DNA of 64,000 bases, from NCBI RefSeq assembly GCF_000718305.1, contig NZ_JOFQ01000017.1:1-64000 (forward strand), read 5' to 3'. Of this stretch, positions 44,231 through 53,490 are shown in pieces. A model generated the notes under the pieces. That model was not told where the DNA came from and ran no database searches. It saw nothing but the letters and a program-made list of their open reading frames with translations. The position numbers and the translations under genes were made by a program. This DNA comes from Streptomyces niger (lineage in GTDB: Bacteria; Actinomycetota; Actinomycetes; Streptomycetales; Streptomycetaceae). Each line of letters begins with the position of its first letter. Position 1 is the first letter of the stretch.

Positions 44231-44263
44231 GGCCGGCCCGGCGGTGCGCACCGGGCCGGCCCC
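44229..44263. terminator. Terminator between AAA+ and CNNM genes
   Basis: A 13-bp perfect stem (44229-44241 with 44251-44263) with a 9-nt loop, between convergent genes. Confidence 0.8.
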
Positions 44264-44274
44264 GTAGCCCGTGG

Positions 44275-45426
44275 TCAGCCCGCCATCGCCCGCTCCCCTG
44301 GCTGCACTTCCCGGGGCCGGGCATCGCCGGCGCCGCGCGGTTCGGCGATCCGGACCGGCTCCGCCGCTTCGCGGTGGGCCGGGTCGCGGTGGGCCGGGTC
44401 GCGGTGGGCCGGGTCGCGCATCTCGCCGACCAGCTTCTCCAGTACGTCCTCCAGCGCGACCAGGCCGAGCGCCCGGCCCGCGCCGTCGGAGACCGCCGCG
44501 AGGTGCGAGGCGGCCCGGCGCATCGCCGTCAGCGCGTCGTCCAGCGGGAGTTCGGCGCGCAGCGTGGTCATCGGGTGCCAGATGTGCTGCGGCACGGCCC
44601 GGTCCCGCTCCTCCAGGTCCAGTACGTCCTTGACGTGCAGGTAGCCCATGTAGGCGCCGCCCGGCGCGCACACCGGGAAGCGCGAGAAGCCGGTCTTCAC
44701 GGTCAGCTCCTCGACCTGCCGCGGCGTGACGGACGGGTCGACGGTGACCAGGGACGCACGGTCGATCAGCACCTCGGTGACCGGGCGGCGGCCCAGTTCC
44801 AGGGCGTCGGAGAGGCGCTCCTGCTCCCCCGGGTCCAGCAGCCCGGCCTGTCCCGCGTCGGCCACGAGGTGGGTGAGCTGCTCGGTGGTGAACACCGCCT
44901 CGACCTCGTCCTTGGGCTCGACTCGGAAGAGCCGCAGGACGCCGCGGGCGCACGCGCCCAGCAGGGCGGTGACCGGGCGGCACAGCCGGGCGAAGACGAC
45001 CAGGCCCGGGCTGAACCAGAGGGCGGCCTTCTCCGGCGCGGCCATCGCCAGGTTCTTCGGCACCATCTCGCCGATGACCAGGTGGAGGAAGACCACCAGG
45101 GCGAGGGCGAGGGCGTAGCCGAGCGGGTGGATCAGTGCCTCGGGGAGGTGTACGGCGTGGAAGAGCGGCTCCAGCAGCCGGGCCACGGTCGGCTCGGCGA
45201 CCGCGCCCAGCGTCAGCGAGCAGACGGTGATGCCGAACTGCGCGGCGGCCATCATCTGCGGCAGGTTCTCCAGGCCGTACAGCACCCGCTTCGCGCGCTT
45301 GGATCCCTCGGAGGCGAGCGGCTCGATCTGGCTGCGGCGTACGGAGACCAGCGCGAACTCCGCGCCGACGAAGAAGCCGTTGACGAGGACGAGGAGGGCG
45401 GCGAAGAACAGCTGCAGTGCGCTCAT
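44275..45426 (-). CDS. CNNM/CBS-domain membrane protein (hemolysin family), second of a pair
   Basis: A 383-residue protein. The CNNM (DUF21) domain spans about residues 1-190, with VNGFFVGAEFALVSVRRS and HLVIGEMVPKNLA. A CBS pair follows (TGFSRFPVC, GYLHVKDVLDLEER, RALGLVALEDVLEKLVGE). Unlike its partner it lacks the C-terminal CorC/HlyC domain and ends with a tail containing three DPAHR units. Such proteins are linked to Mg2+/Co2+ handling. ATG 45426 overlaps the TGA of the upstream gene by 4 bases, so the two are translated together. Confidence 0.9.
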   Translation of the reverse strand: MSALQLFFAALLVLVNGFFVGAEFALVSVRRSQIEPLASEGSKRAKRVLYGLENLPQMMAAAQFGITVCSLTLGAVAEPTVARLLEPLFHAVHLPEALIHPLGYALALALVVFLHLVIGEMVPKNLAMAAPEKAALWFSPGLVVFARLCRPVTALLGACARGVLRLFRVEPKDEVEAVFTTEQLTHLVADAGQAGLLDPGEQERLSDALELGRRPVTEVLIDRASLVTVDPSVTPRQVEELTVKTGFSRFPVCAPGGAYMGYLHVKDVLDLEERDRAVPQHIWHPMTTLRAELPLDDALTAMRRAASHLAAVSDGAGRALGLVALEDVLEKLVGEMRDPAHRDPAHRDPAHREAAEPVRIAEPRGAGDARPREVQPGERAMAG

Positions 45427-46778
45427 CGGACACCTGCCCGCTCGCCGGCCTGCGCGGCGACAGCGGGCTGCGCCGGCCCCGTCCGTATCAGGCGCACCCG
45501 GTCGGCACGGTGGTGCGCGACCAGCCGGACCCGCAGCCGCCAGCCGTCCAGTTCGGCGGTGTCCCCGGGCGCGGGGATCCGGCCGAGAATGTGGGCGACC
45601 AGTCCGGCCACCGTCTCGTACGGGCCGTCCGGCGCGGTCAGCCCTATCCTGCGGAGGGTGTCGACGCGGCAGCCGCCGTCGGCGTCCCAGGCGGAGTGGC
45701 CGTCCTCGGCGGGCGCGAGCACCAGTTCCGGCAGGTCCGCGCGGTCGTGCTCGTCGCGGACCTCGCCGACCAGCTCTTCGATGATGTCCTCCAGGGTCAC
45801 CACGCCGGCGGTGCCGCCGTACTCGTCGACGACCACGGCGATGGGCTGTTCGCTGCGCAGCCGCTCCAGCAGCGGCTGCACCGGCAGGCTCTCCGGGACC
45901 AGCAGCGGGGCGACCGTCATCCGGCCGACGGGGGTGCGCAGCCGCTCCTCGGCGGGCACGGCGAGCGCGTCCTTGAGGTGCACCATGCCGACGATCTCGT
46001 CGATCCGCGTGTGGTAGACGGGGAAGCGGGACAGGCCGGTGGCGCGGGTGAGGTTCAGGACGTCCTCGGCGGTCGCGGAGGACTGCAGCGCGGAGACCCG
46101 TACCCGCGGGGTCATCACGTTCTCCGCGGTCAGCTCGCCGAGCGAGAGGGTCCGTACGAAGAGGTCGGCGGTGTCCTGCTCGATGGCGCCGGCCTGTGCG
46201 GAGTGCCGGGCCAGCGAGACCAGTTCGCCGGGGGTGCGGGCCGAGGCCAGCTCGTCGGTGGGCTCGACGCCGAGGGCCCGCACGAGGCGGTTGGCCACGG
46301 TGTTGAGCAGCGCGATGACCGGGCGGAAGAACCGCGAGAAGGCGTTCTGCGGCCCGGCGACGAAGCGCGCGACGGTGAGCGGCTTGGAGACCGCCCAGTT
46401 CTTCGGGACCAGTTCGCCGATCACCATCTGGACGGCGGAGGCCAGCAGCATGCCGATGACGACGGCGATGCCGGGCACCGCGCCGGCGGGCAGCCCGATC
46501 GCGGCGAGCGGCCCGCCGAGCAGGTCGGCCAGCGCGGGCTCGGCGAGCATGCCGACCACCAGCGAGGTGATGGTGATGCCCAACTGGGTTCCGGAGAGCT
46601 GGAAGGAGAGCTCGCTCAGCGCGGTGACGACCGTACGGGCGCGGCGGTCACCGGCCTCGGCGGCCCGTTCGGCCGCCGCCTTCTCCACGGTGACGAGGCC
46701 GAACTCGGCGGCCACGAAGAAGCCGTTCGCCAGGATCAGCACGAAGGCCGCGGCGAGCAACAGCAGGGGGACTGTCAT
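45423..46778 (-). CDS. CNNM/CBS/CorC-domain membrane protein (hemolysin family)
   Basis: A 451-residue protein with the full family set: the CNNM domain (ILANGFFVAAEFGLVTVEK, MVIGELVPKNWAV), two CBS motifs (VMTPRVRVSAL, TGLSRFPVYHT, VVVDEYGGTAGVVTLEDI) and a C-terminal CorC/HlyC transporter-associated domain from about residue 345. It is an integral membrane protein probably involved in divalent-cation homeostasis. It leads a two-gene operon with the next CNNM gene through an ATGA overlap. Confidence 0.92.
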   Translation of the reverse strand: MTVPLLLLAAAFVLILANGFFVAAEFGLVTVEKAAAERAAEAGDRRARTVVTALSELSFQLSGTQLGITITSLVVGMLAEPALADLLGGPLAAIGLPAGAVPGIAVVIGMLLASAVQMVIGELVPKNWAVSKPLTVARFVAGPQNAFSRFFRPVIALLNTVANRLVRALGVEPTDELASARTPGELVSLARHSAQAGAIEQDTADLFVRTLSLGELTAENVMTPRVRVSALQSSATAEDVLNLTRATGLSRFPVYHTRIDEIVGMVHLKDALAVPAEERLRTPVGRMTVAPLLVPESLPVQPLLERLRSEQPIAVVVDEYGGTAGVVTLEDIIEELVGEVRDEHDRADLPELVLAPAEDGHSAWDADGGCRVDTLRRIGLTAPDGPYETVAGLVAHILGRIPAPGDTAELDGWRLRVRLVAHHRADRVRLIRTGPAQPAVAAQAGERAGVR

Positions 46779-47037
46779 GCCGCCGCCTCCGTGGTACGCA
46801 GGACAGCCGCGGTGCGCGGGCGCTGTCCGGGAGGGGCGGCGCAGGTACTACAGGACGATCCGTCCATTGCTGGAAGGAGTCACTCCTCGGGTCGCAGGGT
46901 CCCCGCGTGGGGGGCGGGGCCGCGGCACGGCCCCGGCTACAGAGTAAACAGGCCGGGCGCGGCAAGGGGAGAGCGGACGGGCGTGCGGTATGCCGCAGAT
47001 CCGGTCCGTCCGGATACGTACGGGGCGGCGGAACCGG
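46779..47037. promoter_or_regulatory. Upstream region of the CNNM pair with a short palindrome
   Basis: The gap holds AGGAGT-C-ACTCCT at 46875-46887, a 13-bp perfect inverted repeat, about 100 bp before the CNNM start, and a GC hairpin near 46905-46935. No M-box-like Mg2+ riboswitch is recognisable. Confidence 0.35.
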
Positions 47038-47487
47038 TCAGCCGGCGTGGTCGCCGCTGCCGTGCGCCTCGGCGAGAGCGCGCAGCGTACGGGCGTCCTG
47101 AACGGCCTGCTGCTTGGCGATGCCGGGCTGGATGCCCATCGCCGGCAGGCTCGTGCCGTCGGCGAGGTCGAGATGGACCCAGGCGTCGCCGACCCGCAGA
47201 TTCACCCGCAGGACCTCGGCCCAGGCCAGCGTCCGCTTGGTCGTGAGGTTGACGACGGTGATCCCGTGCTCGGTGGCGACGACCTTGGGCCGGGCGAGCA
47301 GCAGCAGCACGGCCAGCACGATCAGGCCGGTGAACACGAAGCTGATCCGCTCGCCGCCGCTGAGGGCCGGCAGCAGGAACGCGATGACCGTCAGGGCCAC
47401 CAGCTGGGCGATGCCGACGACGTACAGGACGGCACGGGTGCGGGCGGGCCGGAAGGTCACCGGCAGGTCGGGCAGGGACGCGGACAC
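47038..47487 (-). CDS. PH domain-like membrane protein
   Basis: A 149-residue protein with two transmembrane helices near the N terminus (VLYVVGIAQLVALTVIAFLL and FVFTGLIVLAVLLLLA). A bacterial PH-like domain follows (KVVATEHGITVVNLTTKRTLAW). The family is conserved next to hisG in Streptomyces, with unknown function. The GTG start at 47487 has GGAAGA upstream. A terminator separates it from hisG. Confidence 0.85.
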   Translation of the reverse strand: MSASLPDLPVTFRPARTRAVLYVVGIAQLVALTVIAFLLPALSGGERISFVFTGLIVLAVLLLLARPKVVATEHGITVVNLTTKRTLAWAEVLRVNLRVGDAWVHLDLADGTSLPAMGIQPGIAKQQAVQDARTLRALAEAHGSGDHAG

Positions 47488-47518
47488 GTCGTCGTCTTCC
47501 GTGGCGGGGGTGGCGGCG

Positions 47519-47548
47519 CGGGCCGTACGTAAAGGTACGTACGGCCCG
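47519..47548 (-). terminator. Terminator of the rib-his operon
   Basis: A 12-bp perfect stem built on GGCCGTACGT and ACGTACGGCC with a 6-nt loop, 12 bp after the hisG stop. Confidence 0.8.
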
Positions 47549-47559
47549 GCCGTAAGGGG

Positions 47560-48408
47560 TCAGAGGCGGCAGGCGTGGATGCCGGTGGTCAGGATCGCGC
47601 GGGCGCCGAGGGCGTAGAGCTCGTCCATGATGCGCTGGGCGTCCTTGGAGGGGACCATCGAGCGGACCGCGACCCAGCCCTCGTGGTGCAGCGGGGAGAC
47701 GGTCGGCGACTCCAGGCCCGGGGTGAGGGCCACGGCCTTCTCCACGTGCTCGACGCGGATGTCGTAGTCCATCATCACGTAGCGGCGGGCCACCAGGACG
47801 CCCTGCATGCGGCGGAGGAACTGCTGCACCTTCGGGTCGTCGACGGGCGCGCCCTTGCCGCGGATGACGACGGCCTCGGACTTGAGGATCGGCTCGCCGA
47901 TGATCTCCAGGCCGGCGTTGCGCAGCGTGGTGCCGGTCTCCACGACGTCCGCGATGATCTCGGCGACGCCGAGCTGGATGGCGGTCTCCACCGCGCCGTC
48001 CAGGTGCACGACGGAGGCGTCCACGCCGTTGTCGGCGAGGTGCTGGGTGACCAGGCCGGAGAAGGACGTGGCGACGGTCATGCCGCCGAACTCGCTGACG
48101 TCCTTGGCGGTGCCGGGCGTGGTGGCGTACCGGAAGGTCGAGCCGGCGAAGCCGAGCTGCATGATCTCCTCGGCCTTGGCCCCGGAGTCCAGCAGCAGGT
48201 CACGCCCGGTGATGCCGATGTCCAGCTTGCCGGAGCCGACGTAGACCGCGATGTCGCGGGGGCGCAGGAAGAAGAACTCGACCTCGTTCTCGGCGTCGAC
48301 CAGGACCAGCTCCCTGCGGTCCTTGCGCTGGCGGTAGCCGGCCTCATGGAGCATCGCCGACGCAGGCTCGGACAGTGAACCCTTGTTCGGGACGGCGATG
48401 CGCAGCAT
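47560..48408 (-). CDS. hisG: ATP phosphoribosyltransferase
   Basis: A 282-residue long-form HisG, the first enzyme of histidine synthesis, joining ATP and PRPP. Key segments are MLRIAVPNKGSLSEPA, VGSGKLDIGITGRDLL and the PRPP loop DVVETGTTLRNAGL. The C-terminal 75 residues are the ACT-like regulatory domain for histidine feedback. ATG 48408 follows AAGGAAG. It is 70 bp downstream of hisE, at the end of the riboflavin gene string. Confidence 0.96.
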   Translation of the reverse strand: MLRIAVPNKGSLSEPASAMLHEAGYRQRKDRRELVLVDAENEVEFFFLRPRDIAVYVGSGKLDIGITGRDLLLDSGAKAEEIMQLGFAGSTFRYATTPGTAKDVSEFGGMTVATSFSGLVTQHLADNGVDASVVHLDGAVETAIQLGVAEIIADVVETGTTLRNAGLEIIGEPILKSEAVVIRGKGAPVDDPKVQQFLRRMQGVLVARRYVMMDYDIRVEHVEKAVALTPGLESPTVSPLHHEGWVAVRSMVPSKDAQRIMDELYALGARAILTTGIHACRL

Positions 48409-48478
48409 GAGGGAATCTTCCTTCGGGGGAGGTGGGTGTTCGGTGTGACCGGGTGGAACGGGAGCGGTGCGAGAAGGC

Positions 48479-48751
48479 TCAGAGGTGGGCGTAGACATCG
48501 TCCAGGCTGATGCCCTTGGCGACCATCATCACCTGAAGGTGGTAGAGGAGCTGGGAGATCTCCTCGGCGGCGGCGTCGTGGGACTCGTACTCCGCCGCCA
48601 TCCACACCTCGGCGGCCTCTTCGACGACCTTCTTGCCGATCGCATGGACGCCGGACTGGACCAGCTCGGCGGTGCGGGAAGTGGCGGGGTCGCCGGTGGC
48701 GGCCTTCTGCTGGAGCTCGGCGAAGAGCTCCTCGAACGTCTTCTTGGACAT
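48479..48751 (-). CDS. hisE: Phosphoribosyl-ATP pyrophosphatase
   Basis: A 90-residue MazG-like pyrophosphatase, the second step of histidine synthesis. [17 protein letters not shown] and [18 protein letters not shown] supply the helical bundle with the metal-binding Glu residues. It stands separately from hisI, as in other actinomycetes. It starts 35 bp after ribH and is followed by hisG. Confidence 0.95.
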   Translation of the reverse strand: MSKKTFEELFAELQQKAATGDPATSRTAELVQSGVHAIGKKVVEEAAEVWMAAEYESHDAAAEEISQLLYHLQVMMVAKGISLDDVYAHL

Positions 48752-48785
48752 GGTGGTACCTACCCTAGCGGTCGCCCGCCCCGGA

Positions 48786-49271
48786 CTAACGCCAGGGTTC
48801 GGATACTGAACGGAGCGTGGCGGCCGTGGCGACGGCCGCGGTGACCGCCTCGTGGCCCTTGTCCTCGCGGGAGCCTTCGAGGCCCGCGCGGTCCAGCGCC
48901 TGCTGCTCGTCGTCACAGGTCAGCACGCCGAAGCCGATGGGCACGCCGGTATCGATCGAGACCTGGGTCAGGCCCTGGGTGACGCCCTGGCAGACGTACT
49001 CGAAGTGCGGGGTGCCGCCGCGGATGACCACGCCGAGCGCGACGACCGCGTCGTAGCCGCGGCCGGCGAGAACCTTGGCGACCACCGGCAGCTCGAAGCT
49101 GCCCGGCACGCGGAGCAGGGTCGGCTCGTCGATGCCCAGCTCGGAGAGGGCGCGCAGCGCGCCGTTCACCAGACCGTCCATGACCTGGGTGTGCCACTGG
49201 GCCGCGATGACGGCCACCCGCAGGTCGCCACAGTTCTTCACGGACAGTTCGGGTGCGCCCTTGCCGCTCAC
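48786..49271 (-). CDS. ribH: 6,7-dimethyl-8-ribityllumazine synthase
   Basis: A 161-residue lumazine synthase, condensing the pyrimidine precursor with dihydroxybutanone phosphate. Characteristic segments are [27 protein letters not shown] and [19 protein letters not shown] 49271 has GAGGAGCAAC upstream. It is the last riboflavin gene, 71 bp after ribBA. Confidence 0.96.
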   Translation of the reverse strand: MSGKGAPELSVKNCGDLRVAVIAAQWHTQVMDGLVNGALRALSELGIDEPTLLRVPGSFELPVVAKVLAGRGYDAVVALGVVIRGGTPHFEYVCQGVTQGLTQVSIDTGVPIGFGVLTCDDEQQALDRAGLEGSREDKGHEAVTAAVATAATLRSVSEPWR

Positions 49272-49342
49272 GTTGCTCCTCGTGCTGATGGTGCGAAATC
49301 GGGGGTGGGTGTGTACGTACGTGTCTTGCCGGCTGCCGTGGC

Positions 49343-50635
49343 CTACTGGCTGCCGCAGGCCGAGGCGCGGTCCGCCGGGTCCAGCCACGGCAGGTCGTGC
49401 CCCATCCGGTCCCGCTTGGTGCGCAGGTACCGCAGGTTGTGCTCGCCGGCCTGGACCGGCATCGGCTCGCGGCCGGTGATGTGCAGGCCGTACCCGGCCA
49501 GGGCCGCGGTCTTCTCGGGGTTGTTCGTCATCAGGCGCAGCGAGCGCACGCCCAGGTCGGTGAGGATCTGGGCGCCGGCCGCGTAGTCCCGCGCGTCGGC
49601 GGGCAGGCCCAGCTCCAGGTTGGCGTCCAGGGTGTCCCGGCCACGCTCCTGGAGCTCGTAGGCGCGCAGCTTGGACAGCAGTCCGATGCCGCGTCCCTCG
49701 TGGCCGCGTAGGTAGATGACCACGCCGCGCCCCGCCTCGCTGATGCGGCGCAGCGACTCCTGGAGCTGCGGGCCGCAGTCGCAGCGCAGCGAGTGGAAGA
49801 TGTCGCCGGTCAGGCACTCGGAGTGGACCCGGACCAGGACGTCCTCGCCGTCGTCGAGGTCGCCGGCGACCAGCGCGACGTGCTCGACGCCGTCGACGAT
49901 GGAGCGGTAGCCGTGCGCGGTGAAGTCGCCGAAGGCGGTGGGCAGTCTCGTCGTGGCCTCGCGGCGGACGGTGGGCTCGGAGCTGCGCCGGTACGCGATG
50001 AGGTCCTCGATGGAGATGATCGCAAGACCGTGCTTGCGGGCGAACGGGATCAGCTCGGGCAACCGCAGCATGGTGCCGTCCTCGCCCGCGATCTCCACGA
50101 TGGCGGCGGCGGGGCGCAGCCCGGCGAGCCGGGCGAGGTCCACGCCGGCCTCGGTGTGGCCGTTGCGTACGAGGACGCCGCCGGGCTTGGCGCGCAGCGG
50201 GAAGATGTGGCCGGGGCGCACGAAGTCGCCGGGCGCGGACTCACCGGAGGCCAGCAGGCGCAGCGTCATGGCGCGGTCGGCGGCGGAGATGCCGGTGGTC
50301 ACGCCGTGCTCGCCGGTGGCGTCCACGGAGACGGTGAAGGCCGTCTGCATGGACTCGGTGTTGTGCTGGACCATCTGCGGGAGCTCCAGCCGGTCCAGCT
50401 CCGGGCCCTCCATGGGGGCGCAGATCAGGCCGCGGCACTCGCTCATCATGAAGGCGACGATCTCGGGCGTGGCCATTTCGGCGGCCATGACCAGGTCGCC
50501 CTCGTTCTCGCGGTTCTCGTCGTCGACGACCACGACGGGGCGGCCGGCCGCGATGTCGGCGATGGCGCGCTCGACGGGGTCGAGGGTGAGGTCGGTCGCG
50601 TCGGGGCCTTCGTACCAGTTCTGCTGTGCGGTCAT
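49343..50635 (-). CDS. ribBA: Bifunctional DHBP synthase / GTP cyclohydrolase II
   Basis: A 430-residue fusion. The N-terminal 3,4-dihydroxy-2-butanone-4-phosphate synthase (about 1-215) has [18 protein letters not shown] and [14 protein letters not shown]. The C-terminal GTP cyclohydrolase II (about 220-430) has the zinc cysteines in [16 protein letters not shown] and the catalytic Arg in [11 protein letters not shown]. Both active sites look intact. Its ATG overlaps the TGA of the upstream transporter gene by 4 bases. Confidence 0.96.
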   Translation of the reverse strand: MTAQQNWYEGPDATDLTLDPVERAIADIAAGRPVVVVDDENRENEGDLVMAAEMATPEIVAFMMSECRGLICAPMEGPELDRLELPQMVQHNTESMQTAFTVSVDATGEHGVTTGISAADRAMTLRLLASGESAPGDFVRPGHIFPLRAKPGGVLVRNGHTEAGVDLARLAGLRPAAAIVEIAGEDGTMLRLPELIPFARKHGLAIISIEDLIAYRRSSEPTVRREATTRLPTAFGDFTAHGYRSIVDGVEHVALVAGDLDDGEDVLVRVHSECLTGDIFHSLRCDCGPQLQESLRRISEAGRGVVIYLRGHEGRGIGLLSKLRAYELQERGRDTLDANLELGLPADARDYAAGAQILTDLGVRSLRLMTNNPEKTAALAGYGLHITGREPMPVQAGEHNLRYLRTKRDRMGHDLPWLDPADRASACGSQ

Positions 50636-51285
50636 GCCGCCGCTCCTTCCAGGACGGGCTGCGGGCTCGTGCGGGAGCGCAGCCACCAGTCGCGCAGGCC
50701 CCACAGGACGAGACCGAGGTAGACGACGTAGACCAGGCCGGAGAAGGCCAGGCCGCTGCTGAAGGCCAGCGGGACGCCGACCACGTCGACCAGCAGCCAG
50801 GCGAACCAGAACTCCACGAGGCCGCGGGCCTGGGCCACCATCGCGGCGAGCGTGCCGACGAAGATGTAGGCGTCCGGCCAGGGGTTCCAGCTCAGCTGCG
50901 GTACTTGGGTGAAGAGGAAGCCGACGGCGAGGGTGCCGACGGCGGTGCCGGCGAGGAGGGTGGAGCGCTCGCGCCAGGTGGCGAAGCGGACGGCGATGGT
51001 GCCGTCCTGGGCCTGCTGCCGGCCGCGCTGCCACTGCCGCCAGCCCCACAGGGCGACGCCGATGACCAGCAGCTGCTTGCCGACCCCGCCGCTGAGCTGC
51101 GCGGAGGCGTAGGCGGCGACGAGGATGACGCCGGAGAGGAACTGCGCGGGCCAGGTCCATATGGAGCGCCGCCAGCCGAGCGCCAGGGCGATCAGGCCGA
51201 CGGTGTTGCCGATCATGTCGGACCAGATGACGTGCTGGCCGAAGGCGGCGAACGCCTCGCCGTTCAGCCAGTTCAGTGCGGTCAT
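50632..51285 (-). CDS. PnuC/RibM-family transporter, probable riboflavin uptake
   Basis: A 217-residue membrane protein with about seven helices of the PnuC fold ([27 protein letters not shown] at the end). Although PnuC proteins carry nicotinamide riboside, those inside FMN-riboswitch-controlled rib operons of actinobacteria (RibM/PnuX) carry riboflavin. It lies between ribE and ribBA with 4-base overlaps on both sides, so riboflavin is the best-supported substrate. Confidence 0.88.
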   Translation of the reverse strand: MTALNWLNGEAFAAFGQHVIWSDMIGNTVGLIALALGWRRSIWTWPAQFLSGVILVAAYASAQLSGGVGKQLLVIGVALWGWRQWQRGRQQAQDGTIAVRFATWRERSTLLAGTAVGTLAVGFLFTQVPQLSWNPWPDAYIFVGTLAAMVAQARGLVEFWFAWLLVDVVGVPLAFSSGLAFSGLVYVVYLGLVLWGLRDWWLRSRTSPQPVLEGAAA

Positions 51286-51899
51286 CGCGCGCCTCCGTCG
51301 CTGTCCTTGCCGGCCTTGCCGAGCAGCCGCTCGACGTACTTGGCGAGGACGTCGACCTCCAGGTTGACCGGGTCGCCGATCTTCTTGATGCCGAGGGTGG
51401 TGAGGTCGAGGGTGGTGGGGATGAGGCTGATGGTGAAGTAGTCGTCCCCGGCCTCGACGACCGTGAGGCTGACGCCGTCGACGGTGATGGAGCCCTTCTC
51501 GACGACGTACCGGGCCAGCCCGTCCGGCAGGGCGATCTTCACGATCTCCCAGTGCTCGCCGGGGGTGCGCTCGGCGATGGTGCCCGTACCGTCCACGTGC
51601 CCCTGGACGAGGTGGCCGCCGAGCCGCCCGCCGAGCGCCATCGGACGCTCCAGGTTGACCCGGGAGCCCTTCTCCAGCGCGCCCAGGCTGGACCGCTTCA
51701 GCGTCTCGGCCATCACGTCGGCGGTGAATTCACCGTGCTCGGTCTCCACGACGGTCAGACAGACGCCGTTGACGGCGATGGAATCGCCGTGCTTGGCGCC
51801 CTCCGTGACGACGGGGCCGCGCAGCCGGAAGCGGGAGGCGTCGGTCAGCTCCTCGACGGCGACGACCTCACCCAGTTCTTCGACGATTCCGGTGAACAC
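51282..51899 (-). CDS. ribE: Riboflavin synthase alpha chain
   Basis: A 205-residue protein with two lumazine-binding domains in tandem. The N terminus [12 protein letters not shown] is diagnostic. It repeats as [14 protein letters not shown] and [14 protein letters not shown]. It dismutates two lumazines to riboflavin. It is 1 bp downstream of ribD and overlaps the transporter gene. Confidence 0.96.
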   Translation of the reverse strand: MFTGIVEELGEVVAVEELTDASRFRLRGPVVTEGAKHGDSIAVNGVCLTVVETEHGEFTADVMAETLKRSSLGALEKGSRVNLERPMALGGRLGGHLVQGHVDGTGTIAERTPGEHWEIVKIALPDGLARYVVEKGSITVDGVSLTVVEAGDDYFTISLIPTTLDLTTLGIKKIGDPVNLEVDVLAKYVERLLGKAGKDSDGGAR

Positions 51900-51900
51900 T

Positions 51901-53010
51901 TCAGTTCTCCTCGTGGAGGGCGGGGGTGGCGGTGATGCGCAGGTCGGGACCGAGCCGTTCGGTGTCGGTCACGTCGAGGCGCAACGCCCGGGCGATGGTG
52001 GAGATTCCGGCGTCGCCCAGCGCGGCCGGGCCGGCGCCGAGCAGTGCGGGGGCGAGATAGCCGACGACCTTGTCGACGGCGCGGGCGGCGAGGAAGGACC
52101 CGGCGAGGGTCGGTCCGCCCTCCAGGAGGACGGAGCGCACGCCGCGGTCGTAGAGCGCGCCGAGCAGGGCGGTGACGTCCAGGCCCCGCCCCCCGGCGGC
52201 ACGCGGCAGCCGGACGACCGTCGCGAGCGCTTCGAGGTGGGTGGCGTCGGCGTCCTCGGCGACCGCGATCAGGGTCGGGGCCGTACCGTCCAGGACCCGG
52301 GCGCCGGGCTTCACGGCCGTCGCCGAGGAGTCGACGACCACCCGCAGCGGCTGGGTGACCTCGGCGTCCAGCAGCCGGGCGGCGAGCTGGGGGTCGTCGG
52401 CGCGGGCGGTGCCGGAGCCGATGATCACCGCGTCGGCCTCGGCGCGCAGCCGGTGCACGTCGGCGCGGGACTGCGGGGAGGTGATCCATCGGCTGGTGCC
52501 GTCGGCGGCGGCGCTGCGGCCGTCCAGGGTGGCGGCGTACTTCCACAGCACGAAGGGGCGGCGGCGCAGTACGGAGGTCAGCCAGGCCTCGTTCCCGGCG
52601 GCGGCCTCGTCGACCAGCAGCCCGCCCTCGACGTCGACGCCGGCCGCCCGCAGGGTGGTGGCGCCGCCGGTCGCGGCGGGGTTGGGGTCCGGTACGGCGT
52701 AGACGACCCGGGCGACGCCGGCGTCGATGAGGGCCTGGGCGCAGGGACCGGTACGGCCGGTGTGGTTGCAGGGCTCCAGGGTGACCAGGGCCGTACCGCC
52801 GCGGGCACGCTCGCCGGCCGCCCGCAGGGCGTGGATCTCGGCGTGCGGGCCGCCCGCCTTCCGGTGCCAGCCTTCACCGGCGACGACGCCGTGCGCGTCG
52901 AGGATCACGCAGCCGACGACGGGGTTGGGGCTGGTGTGCCCGAGGCCGCGCGCCGCGAGCTCGATGGCCCGGCGCATCGCCGTGGTCTCAGCGGGGGCTG
53001 TGGCGGCCAC
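51901..53010 (-). CDS. ribD: Bifunctional pyrimidine deaminase/reductase
   Basis: A 369-residue enzyme. The N-terminal deaminase has zinc motifs PHAEIHAL and LEPCNHTGRTGPC. The C-terminal reductase (from about residue 150) includes KYAATLDGR and LLEGGPTLAGSFL. It performs the two middle steps of riboflavin synthesis. GTG 53010 follows AGGAGG. It is the first gene after the FMN riboswitch. Confidence 0.95.
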   Translation of the reverse strand: MAATAPAETTAMRRAIELAARGLGHTSPNPVVGCVILDAHGVVAGEGWHRKAGGPHAEIHALRAAGERARGGTALVTLEPCNHTGRTGPCAQALIDAGVARVVYAVPDPNPAATGGATTLRAAGVDVEGGLLVDEAAAGNEAWLTSVLRRRPFVLWKYAATLDGRSAAADGTSRWITSPQSRADVHRLRAEADAVIIGSGTARADDPQLAARLLDAEVTQPLRVVVDSSATAVKPGARVLDGTAPTLIAVAEDADATHLEALATVVRLPRAAGGRGLDVTALLGALYDRGVRSVLLEGGPTLAGSFLAARAVDKVVGYLAPALLGAGPAALGDAGISTIARALRLDVTDTERLGPDLRITATPALHEEN

Positions 53011-53161
53011 CGGGTCCTCCTGCCTCTTCGGGCACGGACTCCGGGGCTGTCGCGAGCGACAGGAGCGGTACGGAACAGCACGATCACCGAGGCCGGGCGG
53101 GTGATCCCGACTTTCGTGGACGGGACCGCCGGCGGCGGTGTACCGGTGTTGCTCGACCGCC
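53011..53161 (-). promoter_or_regulatory. Leader segment between riboswitch and ribD with a hairpin
   Basis: CTGTCGC (53047-53053) and GCGACAG (53056-53062) form a tight hairpin about 35 nt before the ribD start, near its ribosome-binding site. It may be part of the expression platform that hides the Shine-Dalgarno sequence when FMN binds. Confidence 0.45.
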
Positions 53162-53288
53162 GCGCACTGCCTCCCATCCGGACTTTAACCGTCGGTGCAG
53201 GAATTTCACCTGCTCAACCGGCCGCTGGCTGCGGACGGGTCGCGGACTGTAACCGCCGGTTCGGACTTTCACCGACCCCGGAGTGCGC
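53162..53288 (-). promoter_or_regulatory. FMN riboswitch (RFN element)
   Basis: On the minus strand the conserved blocks appear in order: CCGGGGTCGGTGAAAGTCCG, then ACCGGCGGT with CAGTCCGCGACCCG, GGCCGGTTGAGCAGGTGAAA, TTCCTGCACCGACGGTTAAA and GTCCGGATGGGAG. The closing stem P1 pairs GCGCACT (53288-53282) with AGTGCGC (53168-53162). It controls the riboflavin operon that begins at ribD. Confidence 0.96.
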
Positions 53289-53490
53289 TGCGTATGTCAG
53301 TACCCCTCCAGTCTGCCACGTCTGATCGTCGGCCATGAAGGGGCGTCCCTGTGGGCTGACTCACACCGGGTAGCGGTGCGGGTACGCACCGGCCCCGGGA
53401 GTTTCCCGCGCGTTCCCGGGGAGTTCTTACGGTGACGGACCGCGCCCCGGCGCGGTCGAATGACAGGACAGTCTCCGGGAGGAGCGGGCG

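Noticed and set aside
43709..45433. Minus-strand frame of 574 codons across the 48-bp array
   Set aside because: It is a shadow of the CNNM gene in another frame plus repeat sequence; no family features.
46779..47037. Mg2+ riboswitch upstream of the CNNM pair
   Set aside because: The conserved M-box blocks are not recognisable; only a short palindrome and a GC hairpin are present.
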